From Maricaulis sp048269565 (GTDB lineage: Bacteria; Pseudomonadota; Alphaproteobacteria; Caulobacterales; Maricaulaceae), in assembly GCF_048269565.1 (NCBI RefSeq), contig NZ_JBLXIK010000005.1:1-64000 (forward strand): 64,000 nt of DNA. Reading direction: 5' to 3'. Each line of letters begins with the position of its first letter. The stretch's first letter is position 1. The notes under the pieces were generated by a model that saw nothing but the letters and a program-made list of their open reading frames with translations, was not told the DNA's origin and did not search any database. Positions 43,033 through 51,715 of the stretch are shown piece after piece. The translations under genes were made by a program, and so were the position numbers.

Positions 43033-43466
43033 TCGTCGTCCACCACAACCCCGCCTGCGCCACCTCGCGCAATGTGCTGCAGACGATCGAGGCGGCCGGC
43101 TATGCGCCGGTGGTGGTCGAGTATCTGACCGAGGGCTGGACCCGGCCGCAATTGCTCGGCCTGTTCGCCGCCGCCGGCCTGACCCCGCGCACCGCGCTGC
43201 GCGAAACCAAGTCGCCCGCCGCCGAGCTCGGCCTGCTCGAGCCCGGCGTCAGCGAGGCGCGCATCCTCGACGCCATGCTCGAGCACCCGGTTCTGGTCAA
43301 TCGCCCCATCGTCTGCACCGGCAAGGGCGTCCGGCTCTGCCGCCCCAGCGAGGCCGTGCTCGACCTGCTCGACAACTGGCCGCAAGGCCCCTTCACCAAG
43401 GAGGATGGCGAGATCATCATCGATGCTGACGGCCAGCGTGCCGACGGCGCGGGTCAGAGCGGATAA
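43029..43466 (+). CDS. arsC: Arsenate reductase (glutaredoxin-dependent)
   Basis: A 145-residue ArsC of the Spx/ArsC fold. The catalytic Cys10 lies in HNPACATSRN, matching E. coli ArsC. The arginines of the arsenate pocket are in LRETKSP and LVNRPIVCTGKGVRLCRPSE. It reduces As(V) to As(III) using glutathione and glutaredoxin, feeding Acr3. It is the last gene of the operon, overlapping acr3 by 4 bp. A 92-bp gap separates it from the next gene. Confidence 0.94.
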   Translation: MIVVHHNPACATSRNVLQTIEAAGYAPVVVEYLTEGWTRPQLLGLFAAAGLTPRTALRETKSPAAELGLLEPGVSEARILDAMLEHPVLVNRPIVCTGKGVRLCRPSEAVLDLLDNWPQGPFTKEDGEIIIDADGQRADGAGQSG

Positions 43467-43558
43467 TCCCGTCGTCCCGACAGATTTTTCTGGTCAGGCC
43501 GCAGCATTTCCCGGAACACTGAATCCCGACGCCGAATCCACGGCGTCCGGAGTATTTC

Positions 43559-44452
43559 GTGGCCACACCCGATCCTGCAACCGCGCCCGCGTTCCGCCTC
43601 TCCCTGCCGGACGGGGACACGGCGGTTCCGCTGGTGCTGGATTCGCCGCATAGCGGCACGGCCCTGCCGCCCGGCTTCGAGACACTGGCGACGCGAGAGC
43701 AGCAGCTCACCGCCTGGGACGCCTTCATTCCCGACCTGTGGCGCGGCGCGGTCGAGGCCGGCGCCAGCCTGCTCGAGGCGGAGTTCCCGCGCATCGTGAT
43801 CGACCCCAATCGGGCCGCCGACGATATCGATCCGGAGATGGTCGACGGGGCATGGCCGCTCGCCTGGGGCAAGCTGGCACCGACACGCTATAGCGCGCGC
43901 GGGATGGGGCTGATCCGCAAGCTGATCCTACCCGGCCTGCCGATGTATGCCGGCCCGCTGACGCCGCAGGAGATCCACCGGCGGATCGACACGCTCTACA
44001 CGCCCTATCACTGCGCCCTCGCCGACCGGCTTGATGCCCTGCACGCCCGCTTCGGAGGGGTCTGGCATATCAATGCCCATTCGATGAAGTCCCAGCCCAA
44101 TGCGATGAATATCGATCTCGGCCAGGCGCGGCCCGACATGGTGCTCGGCGATCTCGACGGGACCAGTGCAGCGGCGGACTTCACCGATCTGGTCGAGCGC
44201 GAATTGCGCGCCTGCGGTTATTCGGTCGCGCGCAACCAGCCCTATAAGGGCGGCGATATTGTGCGACGCCATGGCCATCCTGCCCGCGGGCGCCACAGCC
44301 TGCAGATCGAGATCAACCGCGCCCTCTACATGGATGAGGCCCGTTTCGAGCCATCCCCCGGATTTGACGCCCTGCAACGCAATCTCACAGGCCTCGCCCG
44401 GGCCATCGCCAACGACCTGCGCGCGCGCACCCAGCCAGGACAGACCCGATGA
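43559..44452 (+). CDS. N-formylglutamate amidohydrolase family protein
   Basis: A 297-residue hydrolase of the FGase family, which releases formate from N-formylglutamate in some histidine degradation routes. Motifs: LDSPHSGTALPPGF, DPNRAADDIDPEM, HINAHSMKSQPNAMN and HPARGRHSLQIEINRALYM. A GTG at 43559 is used; no ATG lies upstream in frame within reach. It overlaps the next gene (a YfcC-type carrier) by 4 bp, so the enzyme and transporter are probably coupled. No hut genes are present, so the natural substrate may differ. Confidence 0.88.
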   Translation: MATPDPATAPAFRLSLPDGDTAVPLVLDSPHSGTALPPGFETLATREQQLTAWDAFIPDLWRGAVEAGASLLEAEFPRIVIDPNRAADDIDPEMVDGAWPLAWGKLAPTRYSARGMGLIRKLILPGLPMYAGPLTPQEIHRRIDTLYTPYHCALADRLDALHARFGGVWHINAHSMKSQPNAMNIDLGQARPDMVLGDLDGTSAAADFTDLVERELRACGYSVARNQPYKGGDIVRRHGHPARGRHSLQIEINRALYMDEARFEPSPGFDALQRNLTGLARAIANDLRARTQPGQTR

Positions 44453-45840
44453 CAAGCACCACCAAACCGGCCCGTCCGATGAACCCGGTCATCATCCTGC
44501 TGGGGATATTGCTGCTGGCGACACTGATGACCTGGCTGGTCGGTTCCGGCAGCTATGAGCGTGCCGGACGTCTGATCGTGCCTGACAGCTATGCGCCAAT
44601 GGGCAAGGACGGGTCGCTGACCGGGGTCTTCCTGCCGGTCGAGGCGCGCGAGGGTATGGCGACGCCGGTCAGCCTGACCGAAACCCTGCGCGCGATTCCC
44701 GAAGGCCTGCAGCGCGCCGCCAATCTGATCTTCATGGTGCTGATCATTGGCGGCCTGTTCGGTATTCTCGACCGCGCCGGCGTGGTCGAGAATGGCATCA
44801 ACCGGCTGCTGCACGCCGTGAAGGGCAATGTCATGGTGCTGGTCGCCGCCCTGATGACGATCTTCTCGGCCGGCAGCGCCTTTTTGGGCCTTGCCTCGGA
44901 ATACCTGATCGTCATCCCTGTGATGACAGCGTTGGCGACGCGCATCGGCCTGTCGCCGATCATCGGCTTCGCCATCGTCACCATCGCGGTCAAGGTCGGC
45001 TATCTCGCCTCGGTCACCAATCCGATCCCGCTGACCATCGCCCAGCCGCTGGTCGGGGTGCCGATCTTTTCCGGCGCCGGATTACGCCTCGCCTTCTATG
45101 CGGTGTTTCTGGCGGCCGGGATCGGCTTTCTGCTCTACCGCGTGCGCGGCATGAACAAGGGCGAAGCCATCACCATCACCGACCATCCCGTGCCCGACAT
45201 GACCTGGCGTGAAGGCGCGATGCTGGCGATCCTGGTGATCGGCATCGGCATTATCCTGACCGGATCGACGCGCTGGGAATGGTCGCATCACGAGCTTTCG
45301 GCCTGCTATATCGCCATGAGCCTCGCCCTCGCATTCGCCAGCGGCCTCACGCCCAATGAAAGCGCCGACGCCTTCATTTCGGGCATGAAGAAAGTCCTGC
45401 TCGCCAGCGCCCTGATCGGGGTCGCCATGGCGGTCACCGTGGTGCTGGAGGATGGCCGCATCCTCGACACGATTGTCCACGCCCTCAATGGCGCCGTCGG
45501 CGAACACGGGTCCTATGTCACCGCGATCTCGATGTTCGGCTCGCAGCTGGTGCTCGATTTCCTGATCCCCTCGACCTCCGGCCAGGCCGCCGTCACCATG
45601 CCAATCCTGGCGCCCCTGGCGCAGCTGGCCGATGTCGGGCCGCAAACCACCGTCATCGCCTTCCTGTTCGGCAATGGCATCACCAATATGCTGACCCCGA
45701 CCTCGGGCACATTGCTCGCCTATCTCGCCGCCGGCCGCATCGACTGGCTCGACTGGGCCAAATTCATCGCGCCGCTCTGGGCCGGCTTCATCGTCATCGC
45801 CTGTCTCCTGCTCGGCGTGTCGGTCTGGCTGGGCGCCTAG
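44449..45840 (+). CDS. YfcC-type (DcuC-family) membrane transporter
   Basis: A 463-residue transporter with about 11-12 membrane helices. The family motifs SAFLGLASEYLIVIPVM, VGYLASVTNPIPLTIAQP and LVLDFLIPSTSGQAAVTMPILAP are present. Members carry amino acids or peptides, as in arginine/ornithine exchangers. It directly follows and overlaps the formylglutamate amidohydrolase gene, so the substrate could be an acylated amino acid such as formylglutamate or a dipeptide (inference). Confidence 0.85.
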   Translation: MTSTTKPARPMNPVIILLGILLLATLMTWLVGSGSYERAGRLIVPDSYAPMGKDGSLTGVFLPVEAREGMATPVSLTETLRAIPEGLQRAANLIFMVLIIGGLFGILDRAGVVENGINRLLHAVKGNVMVLVAALMTIFSAGSAFLGLASEYLIVIPVMTALATRIGLSPIIGFAIVTIAVKVGYLASVTNPIPLTIAQPLVGVPIFSGAGLRLAFYAVFLAAGIGFLLYRVRGMNKGEAITITDHPVPDMTWREGAMLAILVIGIGIILTGSTRWEWSHHELSACYIAMSLALAFASGLTPNESADAFISGMKKVLLASALIGVAMAVTVVLEDGRILDTIVHALNGAVGEHGSYVTAISMFGSQLVLDFLIPSTSGQAAVTMPILAPLAQLADVGPQTTVIAFLFGNGITNMLTPTSGTLLAYLAAGRIDWLDWAKFIAPLWAGFIVIACLLLGVSVWLGA

Positions 45841-45917
45841 CTGTGCCGGCCCGGGGCTGGCCGGCGGAGCCGATCCGCCTATAGTCACCGCCAAATCGAG
45901 CTACATCAGGAGTGAAC

Positions 45918-47252
45918 ATGCGCGCGAAAATGATGATCGCCAGCCTCGCGGGCCTCGCCCTGCTGGGCGGTTGTGCGAGCACCAGCTGGCCGGCGCCGCA
46001 GCCGGCAATGGCTGAACCGGCCGCATCCGCGCGGCCTGCCGATGATGGCCGCATCACAGGCCTTATGGCCGACGCGCGGGTGCAGGCCGCGTTCAGTGAG
46101 ATCGAGGCGATGCGCACGCTCAATAATGAGCGCCTGGTCGAACTGACCGAAATCCCCGCCCCGCCCTTCGCAGAGCAGGCACGCGGCACAGAAATGGCGG
46201 CCCGCATGCGCGCGCTCGGGCTGGATGATGTCAGCATCGACGCCGTCGGCAATGTCATCGGCCGCCGCCCCGGCACCGCCGGCAGCGAGGCGCGCCGCAT
46301 CGCCATCGTCGCCCATCTCGACACCGTGTTTCCGGAGGGCACCGACGTCACCGTTCACCGCGAGGGGGACCTGTTCACCGCGCCGGGGATTGGCGATAAT
46401 TCGCGCGGACTGGTGGTCCTGCTCAGCCTGATCGATGCGATGCAACAGGCCGGGATCGAGACCCGCGATGATCTCGTCTTCATCGCCTCGGTCGGCGAGG
46501 AAGGCCTCGGCGATCTGCGCGGCGTGCGCCACCTCTACGCCAACGGGGCCTCGCCGTTTGACAGTTTCATTGCCATTGATGGCGGAGAGGCGGCGCGGCT
46601 GGTCGTCACCGCCGTCGGCTCGATCCGCTACCGCGTCACCTTCCGCGGACCGGGCGGGCATTCCTATGGCGCCTTCGGTCGCGCCCAGCCGCACCAGGCG
46701 CTGGCCGAGGCGATCCTGCGCTTCACCGAAGCGGCGACACCGATCACCGAATCCGGGCCCAAGGCGACCTTCTCCTTCGGCCGTGTCGGTGGCGGCACCT
46801 CGGTCAATTCGATTCCGTTCGAAAGCTGGATGGAAGTCGATATGCGCTCGGCCAATCCGCCCAAGCTCGCCGCATTGCACGAAGCCTTTCTTGGCGCGGT
46901 CGATGCGGCGCTCGAGGCTGCCAATGCACGCCGCCGCCAGGGCGAGGCGATGACGGTCGAACTCGATGCCGTCGGCAACCGGCCACCGGGCGAAGGCGAT
47001 CTCTCCGCGCCGCTGGTGCAAAACGCCATGGCCGCGATGCGCGCCCTCGGCCTCGACCCCGAACTGGCCGCCTCCTCCACCGACGCCAATATCGCGATCT
47101 CGCGCGGCGTCCCGGCGGTCACGCTGAGCCGCGGCGGCATTTCCCGCAATGCCCACGCACCCAATGAAAGCTGGCAGGACGAACAGTCCCACGAGGCGAT
47201 CCAGATCGCCCTGCTGGTCGCGCTGGCCGAGGCGGGGCTGGCGGAGCGGTAG
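45918..47252 (+). CDS. M20-family metallopeptidase, lipoprotein
   Basis: A 444-residue lipoprotein (lipobox LLGGC, about residue 19) of the M20 peptidase family. Zinc ligands are in VAHLDTVFPEG, GIGDNSRG, GEEGLGD and IDGGEAARL; the terminal His is in RNAHAPNESW. The last ligand set favours the tripeptidase (PepT)-like or ArgE-like branch. The mature part would work in the periplasm. GGAG at 45908-45911 supports the ATG at 45918; the GTG at 45912 is also in frame. It is about 77 bp after the transporter gene on the same strand. Confidence 0.85.
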   Translation: MRAKMMIASLAGLALLGGCASTSWPAPQPAMAEPAASARPADDGRITGLMADARVQAAFSEIEAMRTLNNERLVELTEIPAPPFAEQARGTEMAARMRALGLDDVSIDAVGNVIGRRPGTAGSEARRIAIVAHLDTVFPEGTDVTVHREGDLFTAPGIGDNSRGLVVLLSLIDAMQQAGIETRDDLVFIASVGEEGLGDLRGVRHLYANGASPFDSFIAIDGGEAARLVVTAVGSIRYRVTFRGPGGHSYGAFGRAQPHQALAEAILRFTEAATPITESGPKATFSFGRVGGGTSVNSIPFESWMEVDMRSANPPKLAALHEAFLGAVDAALEAANARRRQGEAMTVELDAVGNRPPGEGDLSAPLVQNAMAAMRALGLDPELAASSTDANIAISRGVPAVTLSRGGISRNAHAPNESWQDEQSHEAIQIALLVALAEAGLAER

Positions 47253-47253
47253 T

Positions 47254-48183
47254 TCAGCGCGCCCGGCCAATCCCGATAGCCAGCGCCTGCGCCAGTGGCG
47301 TCGGCTGGAAGTCCGGCAGGAGTTGCGCCAGCCGTGCGCCGTCAATCGCGTGTGGCACATGCCACAGATATTCCATCTCGCAGACCTCGCGCATCTGGGC
47401 GTTGACCAGGCCCAGCAGGCGCAGGAACGTCCAGGGCATGCCGGTGATTTTCAGCCGGCGTCCGGCCACGCCCTCAAGCGCATCCACCAGCTCGCGACCG
47501 GTCAATGCATAGCCGGCAAAGCCGATAGTCTCGAAGCTTGGGAGCGCAGCGCGTTGCCCGGCCAGCGCCGCCATGGCCCGCGCCATATCGGGCAGGAAGG
47601 CCCAGGCGTGAACCCGGTCGAGCGGTCCGGGATACATCACCTGGCCGCGCGCGATATTCGCGGTGATATGGTCCTCGAACCAGTTGCCGGATTTCACGCC
47701 CTCAAAGAAATCGCCGCCACGCAGGATGACGGTCTGGACGCCGTCGGCCGCGGCACCGGCATAGGCCCGTTCCATCTCGACGCGCAGCCCTCCCTTGCGG
47801 TGCCGCGCGCGCTGCGGCGTCGCGGCATCCAGACGGGACGGCATATTGCGCCCGAAATTATAGACATTGCCCGGCAGCATGACCGTCGCGCCGGTCTGTT
47901 TCGCGGCGGCGATCACGGCCCTGGTGATACGCGGCAGATCGCGTGACCATTTCGGATAGGGCGGATTGACCGCATTGACGATCACATCACAACCGGCGGC
48001 CGCGGCACCCAGGCTGGCGGCGGAGAAGGCATCGCCCGTAACACGCGTCTCGCCACCGGCCGGCGCAGCCCCGGTCCAGTCGCGCGCCAATGCCCGCACC
48101 GACCAGCCCGCTGCGAGAAAGGCGGTGACGGCGGCACGGCCAAAGCGGCCCCTGGCCCCGAGAATGATGGCTTGTCCTGACAT
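47254..48183 (-). CDS. Atypical SDR (NAD(P)-dependent epimerase/NmrA-like) protein
   Basis: A 309-residue cytosolic protein with the Rossmann signature AIILGARGRFGRAAVTAFL near the N-terminus, in the order G-x2-G-x2-G. It has no YxxxK motif where extended SDRs have one; MLPGNVYNFG replaces it, so it may be a redox sensor or atypical reductase. The reaction is unknown. It diverges from a LysR gene with a 110-bp intergenic region that holds a palindrome, an arrangement that usually means the LysR protein controls it. Confidence 0.8.
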   Translation of the reverse strand: MSGQAIILGARGRFGRAAVTAFLAAGWSVRALARDWTGAAPAGGETRVTGDAFSAASLGAAAAGCDVIVNAVNPPYPKWSRDLPRITRAVIAAAKQTGATVMLPGNVYNFGRNMPSRLDAATPQRARHRKGGLRVEMERAYAGAAADGVQTVILRGGDFFEGVKSGNWFEDHITANIARGQVMYPGPLDRVHAWAFLPDMARAMAALAGQRAALPSFETIGFAGYALTGRELVDALEGVAGRRLKITGMPWTFLRLLGLVNAQMREVCEMEYLWHVPHAIDGARLAQLLPDFQPTPLAQALAIGIGRAR

Positions 48184-48233
48184 GGAAGACCTCTGCTGGT
48201 TTCGGTTTCGAATTGACAGACGGGTTATCGTCA

Positions 48234-48249
48234 TTCAATTTTGATTGAA
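48234..48249. promoter_or_regulatory. Palindromic LysR-type operator candidate
   Basis: TTCAAT-TTTG-ATTGAA is a perfect 6-bp inverted repeat with the T-N11-A core of LysR-type sites. It lies between the divergent SDR and LysR genes, 51 bp from the former start and 45 bp from the latter. Confidence 0.65.
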
Positions 48250-48293
48250 CAATTTACATTTTTGGCTATTTGCCAATCATTTTTGGATACACG

Positions 48294-49217
48294 ATGACGC
48301 GCGATTTCGACTGGTCCCATCTGCAGACCTTCCTCGCCGTGGCCGAGCACGGCACGCTCTCCGCCGCCGCCCGCGCCACCGGCGGCAGCCAGCCGACGAT
48401 GGGCCGGCATATCGCGGCGCTGGAGGAACAGCTCGGCGTGCGCCTGTTCGACCGCGCCGCGCACGGGCTGACGCTAACGCCGACCGGTGGCGATCTGATC
48501 GAGCATGCGCGCTCGATGTCGGCGGCGGCCAACCGGCTTTCCCTGACCGCCAGCGGCCGCAGCGAGCATATTGGCGGCACGATCCGCATCACGGCGAGCG
48601 AAATCGTCTCGACCTATATCCTGCCTGACATCCTGACCGCCCTGCACCGGGCCGAGCCGGAGATCGAGATCGAACTCGTGGCCTCCGACCGCAGCGAAAA
48701 CCTGCTGCAGCGCGAGGCCGATATCGCCATCCGCATGTACCGGCCAACCCAGGCCGATGTGTTCACCCGCAAGGTCGGCGATCTGCAACTCGCCATGTTC
48801 GCCGCCCGCGATTATGTCGCCCGCCACGGTGTCCCGACCGGCCTGGACGATATCGGCGATCATGTGATGATCGGTTATGACCGCAGCGATCTCATCCTGC
48901 GCGAGTTCGCGGCGCTGGGCCGCCCGGTCGACCGCCATTTCTTCGGCTTTCGCTGCGACAGCCAGGTGGTGTGCTGGCGCATGGTGGTGGCCGGCTTCGG
49001 CATCGGTTTCAACCAGCTCGAGATCGGTCTCGCCGAACCGCGCGTGCAACGCATCGAGACCGACATCCCCCTGCCCTCACTGCCGATCTGGCTCACCGCC
49101 CATTCCGAACTCAAGACCAGCCGCCGCGTACGCCGCGTGTTCGATTTCCTCGCCGAAGCGCTGAAGGCCCAAGGCGCTCATGCCGACGAGCGGAGCGGTG
49201 CAGTGCGCGTGGACTGA
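48294..49217 (+). CDS. LysR-family transcriptional regulator
   Basis: A 307-residue LysR protein. The helix-turn-helix is in LQTFLAVAEHGTLSAAARA with TGGSQPTMGRHIAALEEQLG. A substrate-binding domain fills the rest (GTIRITASEIVSTYILP, LQREADIAIRMYRPTQADV). It is divergent from the SDR gene, with a perfect palindrome between them. The inducer is unknown. Confidence 0.92.
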   Translation: MTRDFDWSHLQTFLAVAEHGTLSAAARATGGSQPTMGRHIAALEEQLGVRLFDRAAHGLTLTPTGGDLIEHARSMSAAANRLSLTASGRSEHIGGTIRITASEIVSTYILPDILTALHRAEPEIEIELVASDRSENLLQREADIAIRMYRPTQADVFTRKVGDLQLAMFAARDYVARHGVPTGLDDIGDHVMIGYDRSDLILREFAALGRPVDRHFFGFRCDSQVVCWRMVVAGFGIGFNQLEIGLAEPRVQRIETDIPLPSLPIWLTAHSELKTSRRVRRVFDFLAEALKAQGAHADERSGAVRVD

Positions 49218-49230
49218 AAGAAAAAAGGAA

Positions 49231-49306
49231 TGGTGAGCCCGCCGGGGCTCGAACCCGGGACCTACTGATTAAAAGTCAGTTGCTCTACCAGCTGAGCTAC
49301 AGGCTC
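49231..49306 (-). tRNA. tRNA-Lys (TTT anticodon)
   Basis: The complementary strand folds as a 76-nt tRNA. The anticodon loop CTTTTAA in an ACTGA/TCAGT stem gives TTT, for Lys. The acceptor stem GAGCCTG/CGGGCTC includes one T-G pair; A73 and encoded CCA follow. The T-arm GGTTCGAGC is standard. Confidence 0.96.
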
Positions 49307-49422
49307 CCCTCTCGAGGAAGGCCCTACCTATAGCGGTGATTCCGGTGGGTCAATCGTGGCTTGCCTATGGATTTCAGCAATTGCGATACGGTTTTGCCAT
49401 AATTGGCGGTAATATCGAATCC

Positions 49423-50037
49423 ATGAGTGGAAAGATCAGTCTCCTGACATGCGTGCTGGCGGCGTTAGCGGTCAGTGCATGTTCCTCGACCGGACAGGGC
49501 GCCGGCAGTTTTGCGCGCGACGAGACCAGCGTCGCGGTGGAAGATGCGATCGGCCTGCCGCGCGAGCGGCCCGGGCCGATCATGGTCGATGAGGGCGATG
49601 AGACCGTCCCCACCCCCTATGGCGGCGAAGGCTCGCCGCGGCGTTGCTCGACGGTAGCGCGCGACATCGCCCGCCTGACCGTCGTGCTCGGCCCCGACAT
49701 CGAGGAAGTCGAACGCCGCGAAGCCGAGGCGGATGCGGATCATGACCATGAGGGCTGGATCGACCAGGGGGCCCATTTCGCCTCCCAGGCGCCGGACCTC
49801 GCCTCCGACGGCGCGCGCAGCCTGTATCACTCCACCATTGTCGGGCTCAATCCGGTGCGCCCGGTGATCCGGTTCATCGGCGGCGCCAGCCGGATCGAGG
49901 ACGATGCCCGCGAACGCCGCGACATGGCCCAGCGCCGCCGCGCCTATCTGCGCGGCATCTATGACGGTTTCGGCTGTCCCCCGGCCCAGATGCGGCGGGC
50001 ATTCGAGGATTATGGACTGCTTGAAGAGGCGGAGTGA
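49423..50037 (+). CDS. Putative lipoprotein of unknown function
   Basis: A 204-residue lipoprotein with lipobox AVSAC near residue 20 (MSGKISLLTCVLAALAVSACSS). The mature part has an acidic, Asp/Glu/His-rich stretch (EADADHDHEGW) and a C-terminal region of repeated Arg residues (DDARERRDMAQRRRAYL) with a conserved-looking IYDGFGCPPAQM end. No family is recognised. The 3' end overlaps the convergent acetyltransferase gene by 28 bp. Confidence 0.75.
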   Translation: MSGKISLLTCVLAALAVSACSSTGQGAGSFARDETSVAVEDAIGLPRERPGPIMVDEGDETVPTPYGGEGSPRRCSTVARDIARLTVVLGPDIEEVERREAEADADHDHEGWIDQGAHFASQAPDLASDGARSLYHSTIVGLNPVRPVIRFIGGASRIEDDARERRDMAQRRRAYLRGIYDGFGCPPAQMRRAFEDYGLLEEAE

Positions 50038-50576
50038 CGCGCGGGGCCGAGCTGCTTGCAGAACAGCCGCGTATCGCAGGGCGCACCATCGGGCATCAGC
50101 GCAAAGCCGGGAATGATCCCGACAGGCGTCCAGCCGGCGCGCGTATAGAGCCGGTCGGCGGGCGTGCCGGGCACGGTATCGAGCACCAGCAGCGTCTTGC
50201 CGGCCTCGATGGCCGCCGCCTCGACAGCCGCCAACAGAGCCGCGCCCAGGCCTTGTTTGCGCGCGCTGGAATGCACCAGCATTTTGGAGATATCGCCGCG
50301 ATGCGGCTGATTGTCGGGCTGGGCGGTCACCAGCTGCACCGAGCCGAGGATGCGGCCGTCAGGCCCGTCTGTCGCTGCGAGCAGGATACGCTCGCCGCGC
50401 TCAACGCCGGCGATAATCCCCTGCCAGAACTCACGCGCGCGCTCAGCCGAGAGCGGTGCCATGAAGCCGACCGAAGCGCCGCCCTCGACGATGTCGAGCA
50501 GCAGGTCACAGAATTCGTCCAGCCGGGCGGTGATAGTCGGCGCCGTCAGGGCGCGGATGACGAGCGCGTCGCTCAT
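50010..50576 (-). CDS. GNAT-family N-acetyltransferase
   Basis: A 188-residue acetyltransferase. The acetyl-CoA binding motif A is MLVHSSARKQGLGAALL (Q/R-x2-G-x-G/A), preceded by the expected strand GSVQLVTA. The substrate is not predictable. It overlaps the 3' end of tgt by 4 bp and is on the same strand, so it is probably co-transcribed with queA and tgt. Confidence 0.88.
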   Translation of the reverse strand: MSDALVIRALTAPTITARLDEFCDLLLDIVEGGASVGFMAPLSAERAREFWQGIIAGVERGERILLAATDGPDGRILGSVQLVTAQPDNQPHRGDISKMLVHSSARKQGLGAALLAAVEAAAIEAGKTLLVLDTVPGTPADRLYTRAGWTPVGIIPGFALMPDGAPCDTRLFCKQLGPARHSASSSSP

Positions 50577-51715
50577 TCGCTGCGCGCTGCCGCCTCGGCG
50601 ACGCCCTGATCCCATTTCGCCCGGAATTCGCGCCGGAAGGCCTCGTATTCACCCGCCGCGATGGCGGCGCGGATGCGCGCCATCAAGTGTTCGAAATAGG
50701 CGATATTGTGCCAGGAGATCAGCATCGCCGAGAGATATTCGCCGGACTTGAACAGGTGGTTGAGATAGGCCTTGGAATAATCCCGGCTGGCGGGGCAATC
50801 GATCTCGGGCGCCAGCGGTGTGTCATCCTCGATGAAGTCGGCGCGCTTGATATTGATCGGGCCATAATCCGACCAGGCCTGGCCATGGCGGCCCGAGCGG
50901 GTCGGCAGGACGCAATCGAACATGTCGACCCCGCGCGCGACGGCCTCGACCAGATCGATCGGCTTGCCGACGCCCATCAGATAGCGCGGGCGTTCCACGG
51001 GCAAATGCGGCGTGGTGAAATCCAACACATCGCACATCTGCTCGAAGCCTTCGCCAACGGCGAGACCGCCAATGGCATAGCCGTCAAAGCCGATTTCCTT
51101 GAGCCCTTCAGCCGATTGACGGCGTAAATCTTCGAATACCGAGCCCTGGACAATGCCGAACAAGACCTGGTCATCGCGGGTTCCGAACGCGTCTTTCGAG
51201 CGCTGGCCCCAGCGCAGGGAAAGTTCCAGCGAGGCCTTGGCTTCTGCGGGCGTGCAGCCGAAGGCGGTGCATTCATCGAGCTGCATCGAGATGTCGGCGC
51301 CGAGCAGGTCGGCCTGGATCTCGATCGAGCGTTCCGGCGTCAGATGATGTTTCGAGCCATCGATATGACTTTGAAAGGTGACGCCCTCCTCGGTCATCTT
51401 GCGCAGTTTCGACAGCGACCAGACCTGGAAGCCACCGCTATCGGTCAGGATCGGGCCGCGCCAGGTGGAGAATTTGTGCAGACCGCCCAGACGCTTCACC
51501 CGTTCAGCACCGGGGCGCAGCATGAGGTGGTAGGTATTGCCCAGAATGATGTCGGCGCCGGTGTCCTTGACCTGGTCCATATACAGCGCCTTGACCGTGC
51601 CCGCCGTGCCGACAGGCATGAAGGCCGGGGTGCGGATATCGCCGCGCGGGGTTTTCAGCGTGCCGGTGCGCGCAGCGCCGTCTCTGGCGTGGATCTCGTA
51701 GGCAAAGACGCTCAT
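50573..51715 (-). CDS. tgt: Queuine tRNA-ribosyltransferase (tRNA-guanine transglycosylase), altered zinc site
   Basis: A 380-residue TGT that exchanges G34 of GUN-anticodon tRNAs for the queuine precursor preQ1. The catalytic core is intact: TDSGGFQVWS (Asp92), the second catalytic Asp267 in GVDMFDCVLPTRSGR, and LMGVGKP. The zinc-binding segment is unusual: the normal C-x-C-x2-C motif is here I305-D-C307-P-A-S310 with His336 kept. Two of three zinc cysteines are replaced, so metal binding is uncertain though the fold appears kept. It overlaps queA by 4 bp in a queA-tgt-GNAT operon. Confidence 0.95.
   Translation of the reverse strand: MSVFAYEIHARDGAARTGTLKTPRGDIRTPAFMPVGTAGTVKALYMDQVKDTGADIILGNTYHLMLRPGAERVKRLGGLHKFSTWRGPILTDSGGFQVWSLSKLRKMTEEGVTFQSHIDGSKHHLTPERSIEIQADLLGADISMQLDECTAFGCTPAEAKASLELSLRWGQRSKDAFGTRDDQVLFGIVQGSVFEDLRRQSAEGLKEIGFDGYAIGGLAVGEGFEQMCDVLDFTTPHLPVERPRYLMGVGKPIDLVEAVARGVDMFDCVLPTRSGRHGQAWSDYGPINIKRADFIEDDTPLAPEIDCPASRDYSKAYLNHLFKSGEYLSAMLISWHNIAYFEHLMARIRAAIAAGEYEAFRREFRAKWDQGVAEAAARSE

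Noticed and set aside
43467..43558. A small gene between arsC and the formylglutamate amidohydrolase gene
   Set aside because: The gap is only 92 bp and shows no start with a ribosome site.
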